Notes: a model not told the origin generated them from the letters alone. A DNA stretch of 64,000 bases from Lysinibacillus alkalisoli (GCF_014643595.1 NZ_BMJT01000002.1:248001-312000); one strand, 5' to 3'; positions 38,211 to 46,892 are shown, counted from the first letter of the stretch. Made by a program: numbers and translations.

Positions 38211-38517
38211 AGAAAATACCTCCTTATATACAATTATTATACATAAAAAGTATTTTAATGCTATATCATTTTATTTTTAGATACTTTTAAAAAAGTGGAA
38301 GCTATAAGATTTATTTTAGATATATTAAAGTTAAGAGTTTAAAATAGATTTAAAGCCTTTGTGATAGTTAAATATTATAAACAGATTACTAATATGGAAT
38401 TGATTGATGTTAAAATAGCTCAAAATAAGGACAAATGAACTAGCTATATTTACAACCAATACTTGTGTAATTATATGCTAAAATAAAGCCACATATTGTT
38501 TTATATTGGAGGCTATT
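38211..38517. other. intergenic region between divergent genes
   Basis: About 300 very AT-rich bases upstream of both the lipoprotein and pyridoxamine kinase genes. It must hold both promoters, but no convincing -35/-10 pair, operator or RNA structure was picked out. Confidence 0.4.
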
Positions 38518-39357
38518 ATGAAAAAAGTTGCTGTCGTGCAAGATTTATCATCATTTGGCAAGTGTTCGCTGACTGCGGCAATTCCCGTACTATCAGTGAT
38601 GGGGGTACAAGCATGCCCATTACCAACGGCTGTATTGTCTGCACAAACGGATTATCCAAGTTTTTTTTACGAAGATTTAACAGAGAAGATGCCCAATTAT
38701 TTTGAAGAATGGGGCAAGTATAAGGCTACATTTGATGGGATTTATACGGGTTTTGTCACAGGGCGTGCCCAAATAGATGCGATATTTGATTTACTAGCAC
38801 AATTTAAAACATCCCACACAAAGCTGCTTGTCGACCCTATTATGGGAGATCAGGGCGAGGCATATAAGTTGTATAAAGGTGATATGCTATCACGTATGCG
38901 TGCATTGGTTGAACAGGCAGATATTATTACACCTAATATTACAGAATGTTGCTTATTAACGAATCAAAGTTACGAAAAGCTTTCTCGATACAAACATGAG
39001 GCAGATTTTATTCAAGCGTTGCAAGAACAAGCACAAATTTTACAAAACAAAACAAAAGCTCAAGTTATCATTACAGGTATCATACCACCTGCTAATCAAG
39101 CCTATATTGGCAACTTATTTGTAGATGATACGACTACATATTTTAATAAAAAATTATACAACGGCAAAAATTATTCGGGTACAGGTGACTTATTTGCCTC
39201 TGTTATTATGGGAAGTATCTTACGCGGGGAGAGCATACAAGAAGGCATGCTTTTAGCAGAGCACTTTTTAACTCAAGCTATTACAACAACAGCACAGTAT
39301 CACACGCCAGAAATTGAAGGGGTACATTTTGAACAACATCTATCCCTCTTGCTATAA
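38518..39357 (+). CDS. pyridoxamine/pyridoxal kinase (PdxY/PdxK type)
   Basis: 279 residues from the ATG at 38518 (GGAGG at 38508-38512). Ribokinase-fold features: N-terminal QDLSSFGKCSLTAAIPVLSVMG, VLSAQTDYPSFFYEDLTEKM, DGIYTGFVTGRAQID, DPIMGDQGEAYKLY, TPNITECCLL, and the catalytic NYSGTGDLFASVIMG. It should phosphorylate vitamin B6 vitamers in the cytosol. No thiamine-type partner genes are nearby, and the MocR regulator at 24209 is distant. Confidence 0.88.
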   Translation: MKKVAVVQDLSSFGKCSLTAAIPVLSVMGVQACPLPTAVLSAQTDYPSFFYEDLTEKMPNYFEEWGKYKATFDGIYTGFVTGRAQIDAIFDLLAQFKTSHTKLLVDPIMGDQGEAYKLYKGDMLSRMRALVEQADIITPNITECCLLTNQSYEKLSRYKHEADFIQALQEQAQILQNKTKAQVIITGIIPPANQAYIGNLFVDDTTTYFNKKLYNGKNYSGTGDLFASVIMGSILRGESIQEGMLLAEHFLTQAITTTAQYHTPEIEGVHFEQHLSLLL

Positions 39358-39409
39358 GCGCCATAGAGCAAAGGGTACTGGATTTATTTAATGAAGGAGA
39401 GCGGCTAAA

Positions 39410-39687
39410 ATGACAATCTCTTATTACGGATTGAATCTACGGTTATTTTTCTACTAATAACAGGCTTATAATTGTACTTTGTTGATTCTTCTTCTTGTTT
39501 GCCTTGTTGATGCTAGGTTATGCTATCAATACAAAGGTAGGACGTATGTATATAATATGGTGCATAGTGTTTGCTTACAATGATTATTGCCATTAGTCTA
39601 TCTTCTCAAATAGGGCTTATGATAACTTTAATTTGGCTAGCTCATATTTATTTTGATCGCATGACGGGATATAGGGTAAAGTATTAG
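39410..39687 (+). pseudogene. frameshifted DUF4260 membrane protein gene
   Basis: The ATG at 39410 has an AAGGAG site at 39394-39399, but the frame stops after 15 codons. Fragments in other frames then read FALLMLGYAINTKVG (about 39490-39540) and, up to a TAG at 39687, LIWLAHIYFDRMTGY. Both match, in order, conserved parts of DUF4260 membrane proteins (LGYAIN-TKVG and IGLIWLAHIGxDRxxGYGLKY). At least two frameshifts and an internal loss are needed, so the gene is dead. Length is shorter than the intact family of roughly 120 residues. Confidence 0.75.
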
Positions 39688-39792
39688 GATCACTTCACAC
39701 ATATAGACCTTGTGTAAAGTCAAACATAACTTGCAAAATTAGCCTATTTCTGCTTAGTATAGACAAGAGATGAATAGTAAGGATGAAAAGAT

Positions 39793-40314
39793 ATGAAGTC
39801 ATTTATTAAATCAACATTGGATATTGTAAAAAACTTAATCTATCTAGTAGTGATTACTGTATTTAGTGTTATTGTTGTTTTTATGTTTTCGTTAGCTGAT
39901 TTTTCAGAAGAAACGACTGTAGAAGAAGTCAAGGAGATGAATACAGATTTTCGTATATCGACATTGCTACAAGAAGGAATCGACAAACAACAAGAGGGGT
40001 TAGCTAGATATCATTTACAGTCATTTAAAACAGGTAAGGCAGCCATTTTTGTAAAAGAGAAGTTGAATGAAATCTTTTTATTTGCAAGGGATGAAGGTAT
40101 GATTGCAAGTAATCCTACTGATGTATTTGAAAAATCTTTAAAAAATGAAATCTTTACTATTAATTTCGCAGAATTAGAGATCACTCAAACAACAGTAAAG
40201 TATGAAGGAAAACCATTGAATGTATATAACGTTCCTCTTTTAATAGGGAAAGTCCACATTATAACGGAACAGCAAGCACAGACAGAGCATATAAAAATGA
40301 TTACCATCATTTAA
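39793..40314 (+). CDS. membrane-anchored hypothetical protein (173 aa)
   Basis: 173 residues: one N-terminal TM helix (about 15-37), an acidic juxtamembrane stretch and a soluble domain of about 125 residues without recognised family, probably outside the cell. AAGGAT site before the ATG. It follows the DUF4260 pseudogene by about 100 bases. The C-terminal part is strand-rich (LEITQTTVKYEGKPLNVYNVPLL). Confidence 0.65.
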   Translation: MKSFIKSTLDIVKNLIYLVVITVFSVIVVFMFSLADFSEETTVEEVKEMNTDFRISTLLQEGIDKQQEGLARYHLQSFKTGKAAIFVKEKLNEIFLFARDEGMIASNPTDVFEKSLKNEIFTINFAELEITQTTVKYEGKPLNVYNVPLLIGKVHIITEQQAQTEHIKMITII

Positions 40315-40316
40315 AA

Positions 40317-40357
40317 TAAAAGAAGCTGGGACATAACTAGTGTTCAGCCTCTTTTAT
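40317..40357 (+). terminator. terminator with a GCTGGGACATAAC element
   Basis: AAAAGAAGCTG pairs with CAGCCTCTTTT across a loop, directly after the stop codon. The left side contains GCTGGGACATAACT, also found inverted at 50126-50137. Confidence 0.7.
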
Positions 40358-40546
40358 TATTTACTTCAATTACAAATTAACCGACACTAAATTTTAACGT
40401 AACAAAAATAAAAAAGTACCAATATTATAAAGATTTTCTGCTTTAAGTCAAGGTAGCAAACAGATTTTATTTATCGTATTACCAAAATTTGCTTTATTGT
40501 AAATTTTACAATATAATGGAAATAGAATATTATGGGAGGTTTTATT

Positions 40547-40972
40547 ATGCACAACGAACGTTATGAAAAAGGGCTGAAAAAGATGATGGAGTTCAATGAA
40601 AGTACAACTGACCGTGGTAATCATTTAAAGGTAGTGGAAGATTTAAAAGATATTGCCCCAGATATTAGTAGATTTATTATTGAGTTTGGTTATGGAGACT
40701 TATATACAAGAGAGCCATTAGATAATAAACAGAGAGCTCTTATAACAATTGCTTCACTTGTCACACAGGGGGCAGAGCCGCAATTAGAAATCCATATTAA
40801 TGCGGGATTAGTAGCAGGCTTAACGCCACAAGAAATTGTGGAAAGTATCACTCACCTTATTAGTTATACTGGCTTCCCTCGTGTTTTAAATGCAATACGC
40901 GTGGCAAAAAAAGTATTTGAAGAACGCGGTTTAATGCCAGTTGTACAAGAATATGCAAGTATAAATAAATAG
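40547..40972 (+). CDS. carboxymuconolactone decarboxylase-family protein
   Basis: 141 residues from the ATG at 40547 (GGGAGG upstream). The CMD fold is shown by RALITIASLVTQGAEPQLEIHINAG, GLTPQEIVESI and TGFPRVLNAIRVAKKVFEERG. It lacks the CxxC of AhpD peroxidases, so it belongs to the decarboxylase-like branch. Substrate unknown. Single gene, with a strong shared terminator before the convergent GNAT gene. Confidence 0.88.
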   Translation: MHNERYEKGLKKMMEFNESTTDRGNHLKVVEDLKDIAPDISRFIIEFGYGDLYTREPLDNKQRALITIASLVTQGAEPQLEIHINAGLVAGLTPQEIVESITHLISYTGFPRVLNAIRVAKKVFEERGLMPVVQEYASINK

Positions 40973-41002
40973 AAAAAAGCTCCTAGCGCTGGGAGCTTTT
41001 TT
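40973..41002. terminator. bidirectional terminator
   Basis: Eleven-bp stem AAAAAAGCTCC/GGAGCTTTTTT between converging genes. Confidence 0.9.
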
Positions 41003-41434
41003 CTATAATGTTTTGGTCATAGTGACATGTGCTATGCCATCTTCTAAGAAAGGCTCAGATGCTGTCATATAGCCAAGCTTATGATAAAAACCCTCTGCTT
41101 GTGTTTGACCATGTAATATGACCGTATCAACTGGCATATGATAAGCTAATTTTTCAAGCGCTCTAATAATCGTTTTGCCAAGTCCATATTTACGGTAGTC
41201 AATTAAAATACAAATGCGTTCTAATTTACCAACATTTTGTACATGTCTTATACGTCCTGTGCCAACGACTTGATTATCATAAATTACCAGTACATGTTGG
41301 CAATTTGATGATAACGTATCGAACTCATCAAACTCGTCTGCTAATGGTACACCTTGTTCCTCTACAAATACTTTGCGACGTATTGCAAAAGCTTGTTGTA
41401 ATTCTTGTTCTGTAGAAATCGTTATACATGCCAT
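41003..41434 (-). CDS. GNAT-family acetyltransferase, YjcF-like
   Basis: 143 residues. The N-terminal IRRKVFVEEQGVP...EFDEFD segment, LERICILIDYRKYGLGKTIIRALE acetyl-CoA loop and GFYHKLGYMTAS match Bacillus YjcF-type GNAT proteins. Acceptor unknown. It is followed in the same direction of transcription by the terminator at 40973. The lipoprotein gene at 41502 lies upstream on the same strand with its own terminator. Confidence 0.85.
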   Translation of the reverse strand: MACITISTEQELQQAFAIRRKVFVEEQGVPLADEFDEFDTLSSNCQHVLVIYDNQVVGTGRIRHVQNVGKLERICILIDYRKYGLGKTIIRALEKLAYHMPVDTVILHGQTQAEGFYHKLGYMTASEPFLEDGIAHVTMTKTL

Positions 41435-41466
41435 TTCTTACTCACCCCATAATCATTATAAAACAA

Positions 41467-41493
41467 AAAGAAGCTCAATAACAAAGCTTCTTT
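41467..41493 (-). terminator. terminator after the small lipoprotein gene
   Basis: Nine-bp stem AAAGAAGCT/AGCTTCTTT; on the minus strand it is followed by TTTTTGTTTT. Confidence 0.8.
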
Positions 41494-41501
41494 CAAATAA
41501 A

Positions 41502-41873
41502 CTAGCTCTTATAAGTTTGATAAAATTCAGCGATGATAGGGAAAAGAAGCTCATCAGATTCATACAATGTATCACTGAATTGAAACTGTTTTTCCTCATC
41601 ATTCAGTAATACAGAATAAGTGAATTTAGAGGGTGTTTCTTTATTAGGTCTCATTTTCACCTCATCGATTTGGGCGAGTAGACGCTGAATTTTCTCTTGA
41701 TTCGTTACTGCCATTTGAGCCCCTGTTTCACCATTAATAATAACGATTTCTTGTATTTCTTGTAGTCCTTGTTTTGTATAAAACTCTTTCACTGTCATTG
41801 CTTCTGCTTGAGATGTATTACAAGCAGACAACAACAAACAAACGCTCACAATAAGCATATATAATCGCTTCAT
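41502..41873 (-). CDS. small lipoprotein, paralogue of the one at 63-422
   Basis: 123 residues. Lipobox LLLSAC, short linker, then a domain sharing the order of motifs with the lipoprotein at 63-422: NGETGAQ versus HGTTGEK, a QEKIQRLL/EQRKALWQ helix, a Tyr-Ser-Val-Leu-Leu strand and a DTL motif. This looks like one small family with two members 41 kb apart. No function known. A single gene with its own terminator. Confidence 0.75.
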   Translation of the reverse strand: MKRLYMLIVSVCLLLSACNTSQAEAMTVKEFYTKQGLQEIQEIVIINGETGAQMAVTNQEKIQRLLAQIDEVKMRPNKETPSKFTYSVLLNDEEKQFQFSDTLYESDELLFPIIAEFYQTYKS

Positions 41874-41990
41874 CGTACCAACTCCTTGCGTGCAAAAATG
41901 ATAATTATCTATCTTATGCCCAAAATAGCATTACCCATAAACATAAATGATAAATATTACATCAAAAGCACTAGCTATTTAATAAGCATA

Positions 41991-42008
41991 TATCTTGATT
42001 TCGAGATA
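41991..42008 (+). promoter_or_regulatory. MhqR-like operator before the nitroreductase gene
   Basis: TATCTTGATTTCGAGATA is a near-perfect palindrome and close to the Bacillus MhqR site (TATCTCGAATTCGAGATA). It lies 51 bases before the start codon. Confidence 0.7.
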
Positions 42009-42058
42009 AATATATCATATAGTAAGCATGTACAAAATTTTAGAGAGAAGGTTTTTTT

Positions 42059-42658
42059 ATGACAAAAGATTTTTACGAAGTGTTAGCACAACGACGTTCT
42101 TATTATGGACTAGATAAAAATATTCAAGTATCTGAAGCACGCATTGAGGAAATCATTAACTTTGCAGTAAAGCATACACCATCTGCATTTAACTCTCAAT
42201 CAGCGCGTGTAGCGGTACTATTTCATGATAAACATGATGAATTATGGCATATCACAACAAAGGCTTTGCGCAATGTGATGGGTGATAATGATTTCACTGC
42301 CACACAAGAAAAAATGGATAGTTTTAAGGCCGCATATGGTACAGTATTATTTTTTGAAGATGAGAATATTGTAAAGGGCTTACAAGAGAATTTTGCTTTA
42401 TATGCGGATAATTTCCCTATTTGGTCACATCAAGCATCTGGCATGCATCAGCTAGTGATTTGGTCAGGCTTAGAGGCAGAAGGATTAGGTGCTTCATTAC
42501 AACATTATAATCCGCTCATTGATAGTGAAGTGCAAAGTGCTTTTGATATACCAGCTAACTGGAAGCTTGTTGCACAAATGCCGTTTGGTAATCCAATCGC
42601 ACAACCAGGTGAAAAAGCATTTGAAGATGTAGCTAATCGTGTTAAAGTGATTCGATAA
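42059..42658 (+). CDS. mhqN: nitroreductase-family flavoprotein, MhqN-like
   Basis: 199 residues. The FMN-binding features of the HBN1/MhqN subgroup are visible: QRRSYYGLDK, KHTPSAFNSQSARVAVLF, KAAYGTVLFFEDE, and LEAEGLGASLQHYNPLID. In Bacillus MhqN (YdfN) belongs to the MhqR regulon induced by quinones and diamide. An MhqR-like palindrome lies just upstream, which supports the assignment. It should reduce quinone-like or nitro compounds with NAD(P)H. No mhqR gene is in the window. Confidence 0.85.
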   Translation: MTKDFYEVLAQRRSYYGLDKNIQVSEARIEEIINFAVKHTPSAFNSQSARVAVLFHDKHDELWHITTKALRNVMGDNDFTATQEKMDSFKAAYGTVLFFEDENIVKGLQENFALYADNFPIWSHQASGMHQLVIWSGLEAEGLGASLQHYNPLIDSEVQSAFDIPANWKLVAQMPFGNPIAQPGEKAFEDVANRVKVIR

Positions 42659-42672
42659 CAGATTGACATTAT

Positions 42673-42716
42673 AAAAAGGGTACAGGATATGAACATTTGC
42701 CTGTATCCCTTTTTTA
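42673..42716 (+). terminator. terminator of the nitroreductase gene
   Basis: AAAAAGGGTACAGG pairs with CCTGTATCCCTTTTT, one bulged base, followed by more T. Confidence 0.8.
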
Positions 42717-42919
42717 TGTTGTTCTTTTTTATATGTGTAATATGACATCTATGCCTTGTTTATGAAGATTATTGCAAAGTAATCTAGTGTAAATTGTCAA
42801 AGTTGCGACTATTGTATGGCAATTAGGCTTATACTTTGCATAGTCATGACGTTTGTCACTAGGCTTTGTCGCCATTGTTGTGTAAATTTACGTCATTACA
42901 CATATGAGGGAGTTACATT

Positions 42920-43765
42920 ATGAAGCTTGCTTGGATTACAGATACAGGTGCCTTATTGTCACCATCATTTATTGAGAAACATCAAATTAACGTTGTACCG
43001 TTGTCATTAGTTTTTGAAGATGGCTGCTACCGAGAAGGGACAGATTTAACAGCTGCACAAGTTTATGATAAAATGCGCGCTACGAAAAAACATCCGACTT
43101 CAGCACAACCTAATTTTGGTGACCATGTTGCCTTATACGAGCGATTAAAAAATGAAGGGTACGACGCTGCAATTGCTTTGCATATCTCTTCAAAACAGTC
43201 AGGTACATTTGCTAATGCAGCCATGGCAGCAGAGCAAGCGGGTTTTACGACATATCCTATTGATACACAAATTGGTTCTCATCCTATTCAAAAAATGGTG
43301 GAACTAGGATTAAAGATGGCACAAGAAGGGGCAACACCTAAAGAAATTGTCCAAGCAATTGAAGAAATGCGTGACCGTGCAGAATTATTATTTATACCAG
43401 CCAACTTAGAAAAGTTACATAAAAGTGGACGTGTTTCAGGTTCAGCTATGTTTTTAAGTAACTTACTTAATATTAAATTAGTCATTAAATATGAAGATGG
43501 TGTATGTGTAGTTGCTAAGAAAGTACGTGCAGAAAAACGTGCACGCGAAGCTATTTTAACGCGTTTGCAACAAGTGATCACAACGGATGGTGTGAAAGAA
43601 GTGGCAATTATCCATACGAACGCACCTGAACTTGCTGAGACATGGCGCATTACGCTACAATCACAATTCCCAAACATTATTTTTCAGGTAACAGAATTAT
43701 CTGCGGTTGTAGGTTTATTAACGGGCGAGGGAACATTAGGGTTAACGTGGGTGCGTGAATCATAA
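42920..43765 (+). CDS. DegV-family fatty-acid-binding protein
   Basis: 281 residues. N-terminal ITDTGALLS, TSAQPNFGDHVALYERL, ALHISSKQSGTFANA, IDTQIGSHPIQKMVELG and LHKSGRVSGSAMFLSNLLNIKLVIKYEDG match DegV proteins. These bind fatty acids, and in staphylococci the FakB type presents them to the kinase FakA. No fakA is present here. GAGGGAG precedes the ATG. Ends at a strong terminator. Confidence 0.92.
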   Translation: MKLAWITDTGALLSPSFIEKHQINVVPLSLVFEDGCYREGTDLTAAQVYDKMRATKKHPTSAQPNFGDHVALYERLKNEGYDAAIALHISSKQSGTFANAAMAAEQAGFTTYPIDTQIGSHPIQKMVELGLKMAQEGATPKEIVQAIEEMRDRAELLFIPANLEKLHKSGRVSGSAMFLSNLLNIKLVIKYEDGVCVVAKKVRAEKRAREAILTRLQQVITTDGVKEVAIIHTNAPELAETWRITLQSQFPNIIFQVTELSAVVGLLTGEGTLGLTWVRES

Positions 43766-43771
43766 CTAAAC

Positions 43772-43806
43772 AAAAAGTGAAATTGTGACTCACAATTTCA
43801 CTTTTT
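43772..43806 (+). terminator. terminator of the degV gene
   Basis: A perfect 16-bp stem (43772-43787, 43791-43806) with a three-base loop and T-rich tail. Confidence 0.92.
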
Positions 43807-43868
43807 ATTTGGCTAGAAATTGCTTTAAATTTATAAAAAAATATATAATAGAAGTCATACGATCATTT

Positions 43869-43901
43869 GGAGGTGAATCCCTTTTTTAAGGGAACTGATT
43901 G
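43869..43901 (+). promoter_or_regulatory. ribosome site separated from the TTG start by a hairpin (CNNM gene 1)
   Basis: GGAGGTGA (43869-43876) is 22 bases before TTG 43899, too far by itself. A TCCCTT/AAGGGA hairpin (43878-43893) fills the gap and would leave about six bases, the normal spacing. The same arrangement occurs before the next gene. Confidence 0.7.
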
Positions 43902-45227
43902 GACATAAACGATATAGTGAATATTTTGGTTTTGCTCATTCTTTTAGCTTTAACTGGATTTTTTGTTGCTGTGGAATTTGCAGTAGTTAAAGTGCGAAAA
44001 TCACGTATTGAACAATTAGCGGAAACAGGTAAGAAGAGAGCTACAATTGCTTATAAAGTGATTCAAGATTTAGATTATTATTTATCAGCTTGTCAGTTAG
44101 GTATCACAATTACAGCCATTGCACTAGGTGCTTTTACAAAACCTTATGTGCAAAAAATTATTGAGCCTTTACTACAATCCTTTTCTTTATCAGGCACAAC
44201 GCTTAATTTAATGGCTTACGTTGTGGCATTAGCTATTGTCACATACTTGCACGTGGTCATTGGCGAAATGGCGCCTAAAACATTAGCCATTCAATTTTCA
44301 GAACGAGTGACATTACAGCTGGCAACACCTTTATATTATTTTGGTAAGGTAATGGCACCTTTTATTCATTTATTGAATGGGACATCACGCTTTTTATTGA
44401 CTAAACTAGGGGTAAAGCCTAAGCCTGAAACTGCACACTTTTCAGAAGAAGAGTTACAAATGATTGCGACAGAAAGTTTTCATGATGGCAAAATCGACCG
44501 TCATGAACTTGCCTATCTACTCAATGTATTTAAGTATGATGAACGAACAGCTAAAGACATTATGACACCACGTACACAGATGGTTACAGTAGATGCAGCG
44601 ATGACCAGTGCGATGATTTTAGAAACGATAGCCACGCATCAACGCACACGTTATCCTGTCACACTAGAAAATGATAAAGACCATATTCAAGGTTTTGTAA
44701 AAGCGAATCAGTTATTGACTTGTATTTTAAGTGAACAAGCTATCGATATGACAACATTAATGAAACCAACGTGCTTTATTTTTGAACACGCTTCCTTACA
44801 TGATGCGCTTACAACTATGCAACAATATAAAGCTTATATGGCGATTATTGTAGATGAGTATGGCGGTACAGCTGGTTTACTCACAAGAGAAGATATTGTT
44901 GAAGAGTTAGTAGGCGAAATTAGAGATGAATTTGACACAGATGAATTAGATGATATTTACCAACTCTCACCTCACGAATATGTATTAAATGGACTTGTCT
45001 TACTGGATGATATTGAAGAAAAATATCCTATTTCATTCACAGATCGAGAAGGTATTGATACTATTGGAGGCTGGTTGTTACAGTGCGTGTTACGAGCGAA
45101 TCATCCGTTAGAAGTAGGATTGATGATTCAAGATAAGGAACAAATCTGGGTAATCACTGCTATTGAAAACTTTCAGATTACGCAAGTCTTGCTTAAACAA
45201 CAAGTGAGGGAGGTGAATCCTTCTTAA
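43899..45227 (+). CDS. CNNM/HlyC-CorC family transporter, full-length
   Basis: 442 residues. DUF21 transmembrane domain (about 1-190, three or four helices, with DYYLSACQLGITITAIALG and EMAPKTLAIQ), a CBS pair (about 205-330, DIMTPRTQMVTVDAAM...MAIIVDEYGGTAGLLTREDIVEELVGEI), and a CorC/HlyC C-terminal domain (about 350-435). The family moves magnesium, typically outward. TTG start at 43899 chosen because of the conserved leader arrangement. The stop codon lies inside the hairpin of the next gene's ribosome site, so the two are coupled. Confidence 0.92.
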   Translation: MDINDIVNILVLLILLALTGFFVAVEFAVVKVRKSRIEQLAETGKKRATIAYKVIQDLDYYLSACQLGITITAIALGAFTKPYVQKIIEPLLQSFSLSGTTLNLMAYVVALAIVTYLHVVIGEMAPKTLAIQFSERVTLQLATPLYYFGKVMAPFIHLLNGTSRFLLTKLGVKPKPETAHFSEEELQMIATESFHDGKIDRHELAYLLNVFKYDERTAKDIMTPRTQMVTVDAAMTSAMILETIATHQRTRYPVTLENDKDHIQGFVKANQLLTCILSEQAIDMTTLMKPTCFIFEHASLHDALTTMQQYKAYMAIIVDEYGGTAGLLTREDIVEELVGEIRDEFDTDELDDIYQLSPHEYVLNGLVLLDDIEEKYPISFTDREGIDTIGGWLLQCVLRANHPLEVGLMIQDKEQIWVITAIENFQITQVLLKQQVREVNPS

Positions 45228-45244
45228 ACGAAGGACATCCTATG
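45208..45244 (+). promoter_or_regulatory. ribosome site separated from the ATG by a hairpin (CNNM gene 2)
   Basis: GGGAGGTGA (45208-45216), then a TCCTTC/GAAGGA hairpin (45218-45235), then ATG at 45242. With the hairpin folded the spacing is about seven bases. The TAA stop of the preceding gene (45225-45227) is in the hairpin loop, so ribosomes finishing gene 1 would melt it. Confidence 0.7.
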
Positions 45245-46270
45245 TTAGTCATAAATATATTGCTTATTATTTTATTTATTGCTTTAACCGCCTTTTTTGT
45301 AGGGGCAGAGTTTGCGATTTTAAAAGTTCGACCTTCACAAATTGATGTGTTAGCGAGCCAAGGAAAAAGAAGTGCCGTCATTGCTAAAAAAGTATTGGCA
45401 CAACTGGACTATCACTTATCCGCATGCCAACTTGGCATTACGGTTACCGCGTTAGTATTAGGTGCTCTTGGTGAGCCCACGGTGGCTAAATTATTAGCCC
45501 CCCTATTTGAATGGTTACAATTAAACGCTACACTTACCTTCATTTTGTCATATGCGATTTCTTTATTTGTCATTACCGTGTTACATGTAATTATAGGAGA
45601 ACTTATGCCTAAAACGATAGCGATTCAATATGCGGAGCGCATGACGTTAGTATTAGCACCAAGTTTGTACCTATTTGGTAAAATTACTGCTCCTTTCATT
45701 ATGATATTGAATGGTTCAGCGCGCTTATTACTTAAATTATTAGGCATTAAATCTACAGATGAAGACGTAGCCTACTCTGAAGAAGAGTTAAAAAGAGTAG
45801 TCATGGATAGTTATCGCGGTGGAGAGATTAATGCTACAGAGCTTGCATATGTCACGCGTGCCTTTGATTTTGATAAACATCAAATTAAAGAGATCATGAT
45901 TCCACTGAGTCAGACTAAGTGTTTAGACGCACAGCAAAGTTTACAGCAACATCTACAATGTATTAAACAATATGAGCATATTCGTTATCCTATTGTGAAT
46001 AGCACAGTAGACAAAGAGGCGATTATAGGATTTGTAAACACAAAAGAAATGTTAACTACCATTGCAAGTGATTCAAAAGCTACATTAACGGATTTTATTA
46101 AACCAATGCCTAGCTTTGATGAAAATGCCATTGTGAGTGATGTATTTTTTAAGATGCAAAATGGACATCATCAAATTGCTTTAATTATGTCTCATACCAA
46201 CACTACAGTAGGTATTGTTACGATGGAAGATTTATTAAATCAGATGATTATGCCTAAAGAAGTAGCCTAA
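45242..46270 (+). CDS. CNNM/HlyC-CorC family transporter lacking the C-terminal domain
   Basis: 342 residues. DUF21 membrane domain (about 1-185, DYHLSACQLGITVTALVLG, ELMPKTIAIQYAERM) and a CBS pair to the C-terminus (KEIMIPLSQTKCLDA...ALIMSHTNTTVGIVTMEDLLNQMI). Compared with its neighbour it lacks the CorC/HlyC domain, about 100 residues. The two are paralogues in tandem and may form a heteromeric transporter; this is inference. The CBS pair here has lost the DEYGG motif of gene 1. Confidence 0.9.
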   Translation: MLVINILLIILFIALTAFFVGAEFAILKVRPSQIDVLASQGKRSAVIAKKVLAQLDYHLSACQLGITVTALVLGALGEPTVAKLLAPLFEWLQLNATLTFILSYAISLFVITVLHVIIGELMPKTIAIQYAERMTLVLAPSLYLFGKITAPFIMILNGSARLLLKLLGIKSTDEDVAYSEEELKRVVMDSYRGGEINATELAYVTRAFDFDKHQIKEIMIPLSQTKCLDAQQSLQQHLQCIKQYEHIRYPIVNSTVDKEAIIGFVNTKEMLTTIASDSKATLTDFIKPMPSFDENAIVSDVFFKMQNGHHQIALIMSHTNTTVGIVTMEDLLNQMIMPKEVA

Positions 46271-46285
46271 AGAAGGAGGGAAACA

Positions 46286-46888
46286 ATGTACGCCATTGAT
46301 CCTAAACAAAACGAAGAGCGCGAAAATTATAAATTATTAACGGGCAGTATTGTGCCGAGACCTATTGCATTCATTACTTCATTGCATGGTGATGTACTAA
46401 ACGGAGCACCTTTTAGTTATTTTAATATCGTGTCAGCTAATCCTCCTATGATTTCATTAGCCATTCAGCGAAAAGCAGGTGTGATGAAAGATACCGCACG
46501 TAATATTACAGCAACTGAGCAATTTGTTGTTCACATGGTAGATTGGGATAATGTAACGCAGATTAATGAAACTGCAGCAAACCTTGCACCGCATGATAGT
46601 GAGGTTTTACTTGCCAACTTAACACCTATTGCGAGCGCGAAAGTAAAAGTGCCAGGTGTAAAAGAAGCCAAAGTACGTATGGAATGCCAATTAGTGCATC
46701 ATAAAGTATTAGGCGACCAGGGTACAGATTTATTAATTGGAGAGATTGTGCAATTTCATTTTGATGAGCAGGTTTACAATCCCGATACGGGACGCATTAA
46801 TAGTGAGGAATTACAAGCTGTCAGTCGTTTAGCAGGCAACTCTTACGCAACAATTGGCAGTGTATTTGATAAGGCTCGTCCTAAATAA
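46286..46888 (+). CDS. flavin reductase-like FMN-binding protein
   Basis: 200 residues. The flavoredoxin/flavin reductase-like pattern is clear: LLTGSIVPRPIAFITS, GAPFSYFNIVSANPPMISLAI, KDTARNITATEQFVVHMV, RMECQLVHHKVLG. It should bind FMN and act in an unassigned reduction. AAGGAGGG site 15 bases after the CNNM stop, so it is probably in the same operon. Ends at a strong terminator. Confidence 0.88.
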   Translation: MYAIDPKQNEERENYKLLTGSIVPRPIAFITSLHGDVLNGAPFSYFNIVSANPPMISLAIQRKAGVMKDTARNITATEQFVVHMVDWDNVTQINETAANLAPHDSEVLLANLTPIASAKVKVPGVKEAKVRMECQLVHHKVLGDQGTDLLIGEIVQFHFDEQVYNPDTGRINSEELQAVSRLAGNSYATIGSVFDKARPK

Positions 46889-46892
46889 AGTT

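Noticed and set aside
41880-41910. Fur-like box ATGATAATTATC upstream of the small lipoprotein
   Set aside because: Only one half matches the Fur palindrome; AT-rich DNA gives such matches by chance.
43860-43898. Magnesium (M-box) or manganese riboswitch before the CNNM genes
   Set aside because: Only a short hairpin fits in the leader; conserved M-box or yybP-ykoY core sequences were not seen.
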